A stretch of DNA of 9,323 nt from Sedimentisphaerales bacterium (lineage in GTDB: Bacteria; Planctomycetota; Phycisphaerae; Sedimentisphaerales; SM23-30). Position 1 is the first letter of the stretch. Every line of letters starts with the position of its first letter. The position numbers were made by a program, and so were the translations under genes. The stretch covers positions 1-9,323 of the forward strand of contig JAFGDI010000334.1 of assembly GCA_016932145.1 (NCBI GenBank). The letters are read 5' to 3'. The notes below the pieces were generated by a model that had not been told where the DNA came from, ran no database searches, and was given only the letters and a program-made list of their open reading frames with translations. Below are positions 1 to 6,128 of this stretch, one piece after another.

Positions 1-2
1 AA

Positions 3-467
3 AATAGATCAATTACAAGAATTTTACTAGCTGCATCAGCAGGCGGACATATAAGCCAGTTACTAAAGATATCTGAAGCATGGTCTGGGATGGATGTTTG
101 CTTTGTAACCACTACCGAAGTTCTTAAAAATAAACTTGAAAAACAGGCCCCGGCCTTTTTTGTTGGTGAATCTAATCGAGAGCATTTGGTACAATCCGTT
201 AAGGTATTCTTTAGATGTGTTAAAATTGTCCTCAAAGAAAGACCTTCTGTCGTGATCTCTACTGGAGCATTACATGGGTGTCTATTGTGCTATTTAGGCA
301 AAATACTATTCGGCAGCAAAGTCATCTGGATCGATAGCATTACTAATACCGAAAAACCAAGTTTATCGGGAAGACTTGTATATCCTATTGCAAATTTATT
401 TATCTTACAGTGGCAAAAACTATTAGAAAAATATCCTAAAGCTGAGTATCACGGAACAATTATATAA
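3..467 (+). CDS. Alg14/PssD-like glycosyltransferase anchor subunit (5' partial)
   Basis: Membrane-associated subunit of a two-part GT28/Alg13-Alg14-type glycosyltransferase. In known bacterial pairs (rhizobial PssD/PssE, streptococcal EpsE/EpsF or Cps14F/14G) this subunit anchors and stimulates the catalytic partner at the inner membrane during repeat-unit assembly. The frame is open to the left edge and gives 154 residues, so the real start lies just upstream. An internal ATG at 90 would remove the family's N-terminal strand and the AGGH motif (bases 39-50), so I reject it as the start. Further family marks are RPSVVISTGA in the middle and a C-terminal stretch with SLSGRLVYPIANLFILQW followed by EKYPKAEYHG, typical of PssD homologues. 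Length is close to the usual 150-170, so only a few residues are missing. The partner gene follows 18 bases downstream. Sugar specificity cannot be read from the sequence. Confidence 0.88.
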   Translation, partial: NRSITRILLAASAGGHISQLLKISEAWSGMDVCFVTTTEVLKNKLEKQAPAFFVGESNREHLVQSVKVFFRCVKIVLKERPSVVISTGALHGCLLCYLGKILFGSKVIWIDSITNTEKPSLSGRLVYPIANLFILQWQKLLEKYPKAEYHGTII

Positions 468-485
468 AAAGGGATTAGGATTATT

Positions 486-962
486 ATGATTTTTCTTACT
501 GTCGGAACACAATTTGAATTTGACCGGCTTACAAAAGCTGTTGATGATCTTGTCGGACAGGGACTCATCACGGAAACAATATATGGTCAGATAGGTAGCG
601 GTAAGTATCAGCCTGTCAATTTCGATTATTGCCAGACTTTGGAAAAGGATATGTTTGATAAAGTATTGGCAAATTCTGATGCTATAATCAGTCATGCCGG
701 GATGGGTACTATCACCATGGCGTTAGAGTATAATAAACCATTGCTCGTATTACCAAGAAGGGCCAAATACAAAGAGGTGGTTAATGACCACCAGGTAGGT
801 ATTGCCCGTAAATTTCAGGAATTAGGGCACTTATTATTGGCTGAGGATGAAAGTGAATTACCGGCGAAGATCAGAGAACTTGCCAGCTTTACACCTAAGC
901 CCAGAGTGAACCAGGCTGACAAAGTTGCAGCAAGGGTAAAACAGTTTTTAGATGAAATATAG
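486..962 (+). CDS. Alg13/PssE-like glycosyltransferase catalytic subunit
   Basis: Catalytic, UDP-sugar-binding half of the split glycosyltransferase, corresponding to the C-terminal domain of GT28 enzymes such as MurG. The 158-residue length is typical. Visible marks are the N-terminal MIFLTVGTQFEFDRL (residues 1-15), the nucleotide-sugar binding loop ISHAGMGT (68-75) and PRR-KYKE-VNDHQ (90-103), all strongly conserved in PssE/EpsF/Cps14G proteins. Start choice is supported by TTAGGA at 475-480, five bases before the ATG. It sits 18 bases behind the Alg14-like gene, so the two are almost certainly cotranscribed and form one enzyme. Known relatives make beta-1,4 linkages with glucuronic acid or galactose; which sugar is used here is unknown. 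The following gap of 98 bases may separate this pair from the next transcription unit. Confidence 0.92.
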   Translation: MIFLTVGTQFEFDRLTKAVDDLVGQGLITETIYGQIGSGKYQPVNFDYCQTLEKDMFDKVLANSDAIISHAGMGTITMALEYNKPLLVLPRRAKYKEVVNDHQVGIARKFQELGHLLLAEDESELPAKIRELASFTPKPRVNQADKVAARVKQFLDEI

Positions 963-995
963 TCCTTACAAAGACATTAGTATATCAGTTATCTA

Positions 996-1030
996 TTGGA
1001 GAAATTTTTCAGATCATAACCATCTATAAT
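996..1030 (+). promoter_or_regulatory. Candidate promoter/regulatory block before the dehydrogenase
   Basis: Reading rightwards: TTGGAG at 996-1001, TCAGATC at 1009-1015, and TCTATAAT at 1023-1030 with a perfect TATAAT. A start site near 1037 would give a leader of about 24 bases containing AGGAG at 1046-1050. The TTGGAG to TATAAT distance is 23 bp, too long for an ordinary housekeeping promoter, and the 16-18 bp position holds only A/T-rich sequence, so the -35 is weak. A similar arrangement is found at 3478-3510. This is the largest gap in the window and the most plausible place for a new transcription start. Confidence 0.35.
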
Positions 1031-1040
1031 CTGATCTGAA
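1008..1040. repeat. Perfect 9-bp inverted repeat enclosing TATAAT
   Basis: Arms TTCAGATCA (1008-1016) and TGATCTGAA (1032-1040) are exact reverse complements around a 15-base spacer. The spacer holds a consensus -10 hexamer, TATAAT, at 1025-1030. No T-run follows the right arm, so this does not look like an intrinsic terminator. Position, 20 bases ahead of the dehydrogenase start, suits either an operator bracketing a promoter or a hairpin in the leader near AGGAG (1046-1050). Each arm contains GATC. Operator function is inference. Confidence 0.55.
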
Positions 1041-1060
1041 TTAACAGGAGTATAAATAAT

Positions 1061-2377
1061 ATGAAAAAAACATGTAATAGCAAAAATTGTGATAAAAGAA
1101 GCAGTGTCGGCATTATTGGTCTGGGTTATGTTGGCCTGCCTTTGGCTCGGGAGTTTGTTCGGGGTGGCTGTGAAGTTTATGGCTTTGATATCAACCCTGA
1201 CGCGGTCAAAAGGATAAATAGCGGTAAATCACCGCTCAAGCATATTCCTGATGAACATATTGCTGAGATGACAAAATCAGGCAGGTTCAGGGCTACTACT
1301 GATGCCACACTAATGGATAAGCCTGATGTGCTAATCCTCTGTGTGCCTACACCATTAACCGCCAGCAGAGAGCCGGATATGTATTATGTGGAGGAGTCCT
1401 GCCGGACTGTGGCCAAGTCGCTGCGTAAAGGTCAGCTTGTTGTACTGGAAAGCACTACTTATCCTGGCACAACTAATGAGGTTATGAAGCCGATCCTTGA
1501 AGCAAGCGGGCTCAAGGCTGGTAAAGACTTTTACATGGCCTACTCACCTGAACGGGAAGATCCAGGTAACGCCCATTATAATACCAGAACAATACCTAAG
1601 GTAGTTGGAGCTATAGACAAGCCCTCACTTGATTTTGCGATGTCTGTTTATAAACATGCTATTGATACACTTATCCCTGTTGATAGCTGTGAGACGGCAG
1701 AAGCTATAAAAATCGTCGAAAATGTCTATCGCTGCGTTAATATCGCTATGGTAAATGAGCTCAAACAGGTATTTGACCGCATGGGAATAGATGTCTGGGA
1801 GGTTATTCGCGGAGCAAGCAGTAAACCGTTTGGCTATCAGCCCTTCTACCCCGGCCCTGGCCTGGGCGGCCATTGCATACCAATCGACCCGTTCTATCTG
1901 ACCTGGAAGGCTCGTCAGTTTGGTATGCCCACCAGATTTATTGAGCTGGCCGGCGAGATCAATACCGCCATGCCACACTATGTGATACAAAGGACAATGG
2001 AAGCTCTTAATGAACAGAAGAAAAGTCTTAAAGGCTCAAAAGTACTTGTTCTCGGTCTGGCATACAAGAAAGATATCGACGATATTCGCGAATCACCCTC
2101 TTTAGAGCTGATCGAGTTGCTCAAAGAAAAGGGAGCAAAAGTCGATTATAACGATCCTTTTATACCTGCTACTAAAAAGACCAGGGAATATAACCTGCAA
2201 ATGAAGTCTGTTCCATTGACTCCTGCTAATATAAGTAAATACGACTGCGTATTGATTGCAACAGCTCATAGCTGTTACGATATGAATATGATAGTAAAAA
2301 ATGCCAAACTTATCGTTGACAGTCGAAATGCCTGTGATGCGGTAAAGGGCAGTAAGAAAAATGTTGTAAAGGCATAA
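1061..2377 (+). CDS. UDP-N-acetylglucosamine 6-dehydrogenase family (WbpA-like)
   Basis: NAD-dependent nucleotide-sugar dehydrogenase that oxidises C6 of a UDP-HexNAc (most likely UDP-GlcNAc to UDP-GlcNAcA) in two steps; cytoplasmic precursor supply for polysaccharide. The Rossmann loop is GIIGLGYVGLP (17-27). ESTTYPGTT (130-138), SPEREDPGN (162-170) and IKIVEN with Lys217 and Asn221 follow. The catalytic cysteine is Cys272 in GPGLGGHCIPIDPF. The C-terminal UDP-binding domain contains GLAYKKDIDDIRESPSLEL (332-350). The SPER-DPGN and KPFGYQPFYPGPG stretches resemble the WbpA branch more than UDP-glucose dehydrogenase, though substrate is inferred from family resemblance; WecC-type UDP-ManNAc activity is the main alternative. 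At 438 residues the length is normal. The first 15 residues form a short Cys/Lys-rich lead with no later in-frame ATG before the Rossmann fold. AGGAG lies 10 bases before the start. Confidence 0.93.
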   Translation: MKKTCNSKNCDKRSSVGIIGLGYVGLPLAREFVRGGCEVYGFDINPDAVKRINSGKSPLKHIPDEHIAEMTKSGRFRATTDATLMDKPDVLILCVPTPLTASREPDMYYVEESCRTVAKSLRKGQLVVLESTTYPGTTNEVMKPILEASGLKAGKDFYMAYSPEREDPGNAHYNTRTIPKVVGAIDKPSLDFAMSVYKHAIDTLIPVDSCETAEAIKIVENVYRCVNIAMVNELKQVFDRMGIDVWEVIRGASSKPFGYQPFYPGPGLGGHCIPIDPFYLTWKARQFGMPTRFIELAGEINTAMPHYVIQRTMEALNEQKKSLKGSKVLVLGLAYKKDIDDIRESPSLELIELLKEKGAKVDYNDPFIPATKKTREYNLQMKSVPLTPANISKYDCVLIATAHSCYDMNMIVKNAKLIVDSRNACDAVKGSKKNVVKA

Positions 2378-2399
2378 GTGAGTGAGTAAGTAATGAATG
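2376..2399 (+). repeat. Degenerate 4-base periodic tract across a gene junction
   Basis: From the last bases of the dehydrogenase stop into the rmlB start the sequence runs in 4-base units: AAGT GAGT GAGT AAGT AATG AATG. The tract supplies stop codons in more than one frame and the ATG of rmlB, but no convincing Shine-Dalgarno apart from weak GTGAGTGAG. It may be simple low-complexity sequence. Confidence 0.4.
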
Positions 2400-3451
2400 A
2401 AAACCTTAAAATAATAGTGACTGGCGGTGCAGGGTTTATTGGTTCGGCATTGATCCGGCATCTTATAACCAATACAGACCACACCGTTTTGAATCTGGAT
2501 AAGCTGACTTATGCCGGGAATCTGGAATCACTAAAATCAGTTGCAAATAGTTCACGCTATAGTTTTGCACAGGCTGATATTTGCGACAAAGGAGCGGTTG
2601 AGCGGATATTCAATGAATTTCAACCAGATGCCATAATGCATCTTGCTGCGGAATCTCATGTTGACCGGTCAATCGATGGTCCTGGCGAATTCATTATGAC
2701 TAATGTAGTCGGCACCTATACTTTACTGGAAGTGGCTCGCAAATATTGGATGGGACTTAGTCAGGACAGGAAAAGTATTTTCCGCTTCCAACACATATCA
2801 ACCGATGAGGTTTACGGTTCTCTGGGCCAGACGGGTTATTTCTATGAAACAACCGCTTATGACCCACGAAGCCCCTACTCGGCTTCAAAGGCCTCGTCTG
2901 ACCATCTTGTAATGGCTTGGTATCATACATATGGCCTGCCGGTACTAATGACCAACTGTTCCAATAATTATGGTCCTTATCATTTCCCTGAAAAGCTGAT
3001 CCCCCTGATAATCCTTAATGCTTTAGATGGCAAAGAATTGCCTGTTTACGGCAAGGGCGAAAATGTCAGGGACTGGCTTTTTGTTGATGACCATGCTCGT
3101 GCTCTGGCTACGGTTCTGGTTAAAGGCGAGCCAGGCGAAACCTATAATATTGGCGGTAATAACGAAAAGCAGAATATAGAAGTCGTACGAACTATATGCT
3201 CTATACTTGATGAACTGCGTCCCAAAGCAAATGGCGTTTATGCCGATCAGATTAAATTCGTAATTGACAGACCTGGTCATGACCTGCGTTACGCAATTGA
3301 TGCCACCAAGATTAAAAAGGAGCTTGGCTGGCAGCCGGAAGAGACATTTGACAGCGGTATCAGAAAAACCGTTGAATGGTATCTGGCCAACAAATGGTGG
3401 TGGGAACCAATCAGAACGCAAAAGTATCAGGGCCAACGACTTGGTAAATAA
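2393..3451 (+). CDS. rmlB: dTDP-glucose 4,6-dehydratase
   Basis: Extended short-chain dehydrogenase/reductase that converts dTDP-glucose to dTDP-4-keto-6-deoxyglucose, the branch point to dTDP-rhamnose and other deoxysugars; cytoplasmic, NAD-dependent. The NAD loop is GGAGFIG (11-17). LNLDKLTYAGNLESL (33-47) is a near-diagnostic RmlB stretch. LAAESHVDRSI (84-94), the catalytic STDEVYG with Thr137, Asp138 and Glu139, and YSASK with Tyr162 and Lys166 follow. NNYGPYHFPEKLIPL (191-205) and GENVRDWLFVDDHA (222-235) are also typical, as is the C-terminal tryptophan cluster (335-337). Length 352 is normal and every key residue is present. It follows the dehydrogenase by 15 bases, so cotranscription is likely. 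No rmlC, rmlD or intact rmlA is in the window; the next gene has an RmlA-like fold without the catalytic residues. Confidence 0.96.
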   Translation: MNENLKIIVTGGAGFIGSALIRHLITNTDHTVLNLDKLTYAGNLESLKSVANSSRYSFAQADICDKGAVERIFNEFQPDAIMHLAAESHVDRSIDGPGEFIMTNVVGTYTLLEVARKYWMGLSQDRKSIFRFQHISTDEVYGSLGQTGYFYETTAYDPRSPYSASKASSDHLVMAWYHTYGLPVLMTNCSNNYGPYHFPEKLIPLIILNALDGKELPVYGKGENVRDWLFVDDHARALATVLVKGEPGETYNIGGNNEKQNIEVVRTICSILDELRPKANGVYADQIKFVIDRPGHDLRYAIDATKIKKELGWQPEETFDSGIRKTVEWYLANKWWWEPIRTQKYQGQRLGK

Positions 3452-3452
3452 T

Positions 3453-3500
3453 AATGGATCTGAGCATGAAAAACATGTTGACATTATCCTCAGATCCATT
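3453..3500. repeat. Perfect 12-bp inverted repeat between rmlB and the next gene
   Basis: Arms AATGGATCTGAG (3453-3464) and CTCAGATCCATT (3489-3500) match exactly as reverse complements around a 24-base spacer. The left arm begins one base after the rmlB stop and the right arm ends 11 bases before the next ATG. The spacer itself contains two CATG tetramers. No T-run follows, so a standard intrinsic terminator is unlikely. The core GATCTGA/TCAGATC also occurs in the repeat at 1008-1040, with the arms in the opposite order. Candidate roles are a dimeric regulator site, an mRNA processing or stability hairpin, or a translation-control hairpin. Confidence 0.6.
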
Positions 3501-3510
3501 GCTCTATAAT
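3478..3510 (+). promoter_or_regulatory. Promoter-like block with TTGACA and TATAAT at odd spacing
   Basis: A perfect TTGACA (3478-3483) and a perfect TATAAT (3505-3510) are 21 bp apart, with TCAGATC (3490-3496) between them. The order TTG, TCAGATC, TCTATAAT repeats that seen at 996-1030. Spacing is longer than the usual 16-18 bp. A start site placed normally after TATAAT would fall inside the next gene, after its only usable ATG at 3512, so this cannot be a simple promoter for that gene as annotated. It may be a regulator-binding block or chance. Confidence 0.25.
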
Positions 3511-3511
3511 A

Positions 3512-4492
3512 ATGAATAAAGTACACGCAATCATTTTAGCTGGTGGTGCCGAATTTGGTAGATGCCCTGTTATCAGTCATCTACCTGTGTGCCTGTGGCC
3601 AGTGCTTGACTTACCCGCACTGGTGAGAACTCTTATCTGGCTTGAAACCAGCGGCGTAAGATCGGCTACAATATGCCTTAATGGCGACCAGAGTGTAATC
3701 CGCAACACAATTCAAGAGTATAATATTGCCCTTGAAGTAGATTACCTTCCTGAGGAGATGCCGCTGGGAACTGCTGGTTGTATTCGTGAAGTAATTAAAT
3801 CGAGAGTTGAAAATAACATTTCTCACAGCGATTATTTGATCTGCAAAGCGACGATGGTTAATCCGCCTGACCTGACTGATTTTGTTGGGTTCCATCGCCA
3901 ATGCGATAGTATGCTGACCATGTCAGTAAATTATCTGACCAAAGCCAAATATGATAATTATGAAGTATCTGGGACACACCTTTGCAACCCAGATATTATA
4001 GATTTTATCCCTAAATTAGGATATTGTGACATAAAAGAAAGGCTAGTGCCGGACCTGGTCCAGAAAAAACACAATATAAGGTCGTATTGTCTGGATGGTG
4101 GTACCGGCTCATTTCGGGATGGTCATTCATACTTCAGGAAAATAACCAGTCATCTGGAAAATGGTCGGCTATTCAAATTTGTACCGGATAATTTTATATG
4201 TCGGGATAATGACATTTTCATTTCGCCTGAAAACAGAATTGATGATAGTGTGAAATTAATTGGCCCACTTATTATCATGGATAATGTGACAATTGGCGAC
4301 AACTGCATAATCTCAGGCCCCGGCATAATAGGCAGCAATAGCAAACTGGGAAGTAACTGTTTTGTAGAAGCATCGATCCTATGGCAATCGGTGTCAATAG
4401 GCAATAATGCAGAAATCAGACATTGTCTGTTAAATAATCGGACAAAATTAGCATCCAATAAAAAGGTAGCTAAAGAGGTAGTATGGAAATAA
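3512..4492 (+). CDS. Degenerate sugar nucleotidyltransferase with C-terminal beta-helix
   Basis: The fold is that of RmlA/mannose-1-phosphate guanylyltransferase proteins: HAIILAGG at residues 5-12, a PVLDLPALVRTLIWLETSGV stretch (30-49), PLGTAGCIREVI (84-95), FHRQ (127-130), and hexapeptide left-handed beta-helix repeats from about 243 to 310. The catalytic marks are altered. In LAGG-x-G-T-R the G-T-R positions read E14-F15-G16; the Lys of P-K-P is Val26; the metal-binding Asp of N-G-D reads Thr114. An Asp in CLDGGTG (Asp195) remains. I therefore infer a non-catalytic or repurposed sugar-nucleotide binding or scaffold protein, not a working pyrophosphorylase, despite its place next to rmlB. 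No Shine-Dalgarno is seen; the ATG must be the start because LAGG follows at once and no later start precedes it. The stop abuts the epsI-like ATG directly. The alignment is by eye. Confidence 0.8.
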   Translation: MNKVHAIILAGGAEFGRCPVISHLPVCLWPVLDLPALVRTLIWLETSGVRSATICLNGDQSVIRNTIQEYNIALEVDYLPEEMPLGTAGCIREVIKSRVENNISHSDYLICKATMVNPPDLTDFVGFHRQCDSMLTMSVNYLTKAKYDNYEVSGTHLCNPDIIDFIPKLGYCDIKERLVPDLVQKKHNIRSYCLDGGTGSFRDGHSYFRKITSHLENGRLFKFVPDNFICRDNDIFISPENRIDDSVKLIGPLIIMDNVTIGDNCIISGPGIIGSNSKLGSNCFVEASILWQSVSIGNNAEIRHCLLNNRTKLASNKKVAKEVVWK

Positions 4493-5236
4493 ATGCGTTA
4501 TAAAAGCAGTATTATTTTAGCTCTGGCAGTAATAATTTTAATTTCTTCCGGAATGACATATCGCCATTTTGAAAGTCTTTACAGTAAAAACTCACTGCAA
4601 AAGATTCAATTACCTGTGCCTTTGATTAATTTCCCCCTAGAACTTGGCAACTGGTCAGGACGAGATATTGAACTTTCAGAAGCGGTACAAAGAGTGGCTG
4701 GTAATGATGATTTTGTCAACAGGTGGTACCAGAATGTATCTCAGAACAAAGGGGTTGGTTTCTATATCGCTTATGCTGGTCAGCCCAGAAATATGTTAGG
4801 GCACAGACCTCAGGTATGCTATGTAGGTGCTGGCTGGATACACGAAGATACTGAGCAAACCCAGTTTGAAACCGCATCAGGTAAAATAATTCCCTGCCTG
4901 ATCCATAACTTCAGAAAACCATCGCCTGACCCATCCAGGGTAACAGTATTAAATTATTATGTACTTAATGGTGTTCCCACAAATAATGAATCAGAATTTA
5001 ACAGCCTGTCATTTCGAATTCCCAATATAAAAGGTCAGGTAGCTCGCTATGTCGCCCAAATACAGATTAATGCCACAATAAAATCAAGCGTTCTTGAGTT
5101 CGCTACCATGTCGGCAGACGAGATATTGAAATATCTGCCAGACGAAACGGGCAAAGTTGAAATATCAAGTGTAAAGCCAGAAACAGTCATACCTGAAAAA
5201 GCTATAAAAGCAAACTGGATAAACGCAAATGAATAA
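4493..5236 (+). CDS. epsI: Exosortase-associated EpsI family protein (DUF3485)
   Basis: Member of the EpsI/DUF3485 family, found next to or fused to exosortases in exopolysaccharide loci; the exact biochemical role is not settled. One N-terminal membrane segment (about residues 5-22) leaves the rest of the protein outside the cytoplasm. Family marks are FPLELGNWSG (47-56) and YAGQPRNMLGHRPQVCYVGAGW (94-115) in which His104, Pro106 and Cys109 form the conserved H-x-P-x-x-C pattern. Further on lie a LNYYVLNG strand (153-160) and ARYVAQIQI (184-192). Length 247 fits stand-alone EpsI proteins. The start immediately follows the upstream stop; a weak AGAGG at 4474-4478 is somewhat distant, so translational coupling is likely. 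The 3' end overlaps the exosortase start by 8 bases, which supports a joint function. Confidence 0.9.
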   Translation: MRYKSSIILALAVIILISSGMTYRHFESLYSKNSLQKIQLPVPLINFPLELGNWSGRDIELSEAVQRVAGNDDFVNRWYQNVSQNKGVGFYIAYAGQPRNMLGHRPQVCYVGAGWIHEDTEQTQFETASGKIIPCLIHNFRKPSPDPSRVTVLNYYVLNGVPTNNESEFNSLSFRIPNIKGQVARYVAQIQINATIKSSVLEFATMSADEILKYLPDETGKVEISSVKPETVIPEKAIKANWINANE

Positions 5237-6128
5237 TATAGAAACCGAAAAACAAAGGTTTGGATATTGGATCTGGGCAGGCCTTCTCCTGGTCACATCA
5301 ATCTGGTCTTTTCTGCCGGACATAAAAGATCTGTTTTTTGTATGGCGCAGTTCCGATGAATATTCTTCAGGAATGCTGGTGCCGGTAATAGCCGGATCTA
5401 TACTATACTCCAGAATCAAAAACAGCGGCGAGAGCCCGGCGATAGAGTGGCTTGCCCTGCCTTTACTATTTCTGGCCCAATTATGCAGACTGGCGGGGGT
5501 ATTACTAATGTCCTCCTTTTTGACCAGAGCAGGTCTTCTTGTCGGCATATATTCACTATTATTACTTTTATTAGGCAGGAAATTATGTCTGAGGAATTAT
5601 GCCATATTCTTCTTTTTGGTACTAATGATACCATTACCTATCAGTGTCCATAGCGTAATCAGCCCCCTGCTTCAACACTGGGCCACCCAGTCTGCCGTTT
5701 TTTTTCTGGAAATGCTGGGTTATCAGATTGTAACCGAAGGCAACATAATCAATATCAATGGTACCAGCGTGGCAGTTGCCGAAGCCTGCAATGGCCTCAG
5801 AATGATAACTGCTTTTTTTGTTACCAGTGGGTTAATAGCTTTGATAGTGAACAGAAGCAGCTGGCAAAAAATTGTGGTGGTAGTGTCAACATTACCAATA
5901 GCTCTCGTATGCAACACCATACGCCTGGTAATAACTTCGATCGCCTTTACCATGATAGATGCCAGAGAATGGGAGAAATTATTCCATGATTTTGGCGGCT
6001 TTGCCATGATGCCTCTGGCTGTCGCTCTGGTAATAGCAGAACTTGCATTCATGAATATGCTGATTGAGACCGATAATAGCAAAGGTAAAGCTGAAAAAGA
6101 GCAAATAGTATTTAAGAAGGTGAACTAA
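5229..6128 (+). CDS. Exosortase (membrane transpeptidase-like)
   Basis: Multi-pass inner-membrane cysteine protease/transpeptidase of the exosortase/archaeosortase family, which recognises C-terminal sorting tails (PEP-CTERM type or variants) and processes the proteins bearing them. The catalytic triad can be placed: Cys187 in VAEACNGLRM, Arg232 in ALVCNTIRLVIT, and His253 in LFHDFGGFAMMPLA. About eight hydrophobic segments are seen, among them roughly 12-30, 72-92, 96-118, 122-138, 192-208, 213-240 and 256-278. An N-terminal DEYSSGMLVP (43-52) corresponds to the family's Y-S-H-G-lVP stretch, with Ser where His is common. A hydrophilic tail of about 20 residues ends the protein. Length 299 is normal. 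It is translationally coupled to epsI (8-base overlap), and its stop overlaps the next ATG by one base. No PEP-CTERM substrate is in the window, so the exosortase subtype is left open. Confidence 0.93.
   Translation: MNNIETEKQRFGYWIWAGLLLVTSIWSFLPDIKDLFFVWRSSDEYSSGMLVPVIAGSILYSRIKNSGESPAIEWLALPLLFLAQLCRLAGVLLMSSFLTRAGLLVGIYSLLLLLLGRKLCLRNYAIFFFLVLMIPLPISVHSVISPLLQHWATQSAVFFLEMLGYQIVTEGNIININGTSVAVAEACNGLRMITAFFVTSGLIALIVNRSSWQKIVVVVSTLPIALVCNTIRLVITSIAFTMIDAREWEKLFHDFGGFAMMPLAVALVIAELAFMNMLIETDNSKGKAEKEQIVFKKVN

Noticed and set aside
90..467. Starting the first gene at ATG 90
   Set aside because: The frame stays open to base 3 and the upstream residues carry the Alg14-type AGGH motif, so the ATG is internal.
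3453..3500. Intrinsic terminator after rmlB
   Set aside because: The stem is followed by GCTCTATAATA rather than a T-run, and the loop is 24 bases long.
3264..3509. 81-residue open frame on the plus strand in another frame of rmlB
   Set aside because: It overlaps intact rmlB and crosses the inverted repeat; no domain and no support for translation.
3478..3510. Ordinary housekeeping promoter for the gene at 3512
   Set aside because: Spacing is 21 bp and a normal start site would fall after the gene's only usable ATG; kept only as a motif block.
3023..3526. 167-residue open frame on the minus strand
   Set aside because: It lies antisense to well-conserved rmlB coding sequence and shows no recognisable domain; a shadow frame.
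3512..4492. Functional RmlA (glucose-1-phosphate thymidylyltransferase)
   Set aside because: Position next to rmlB invites this call, but the Arg, Lys and metal-Asp positions are all replaced.
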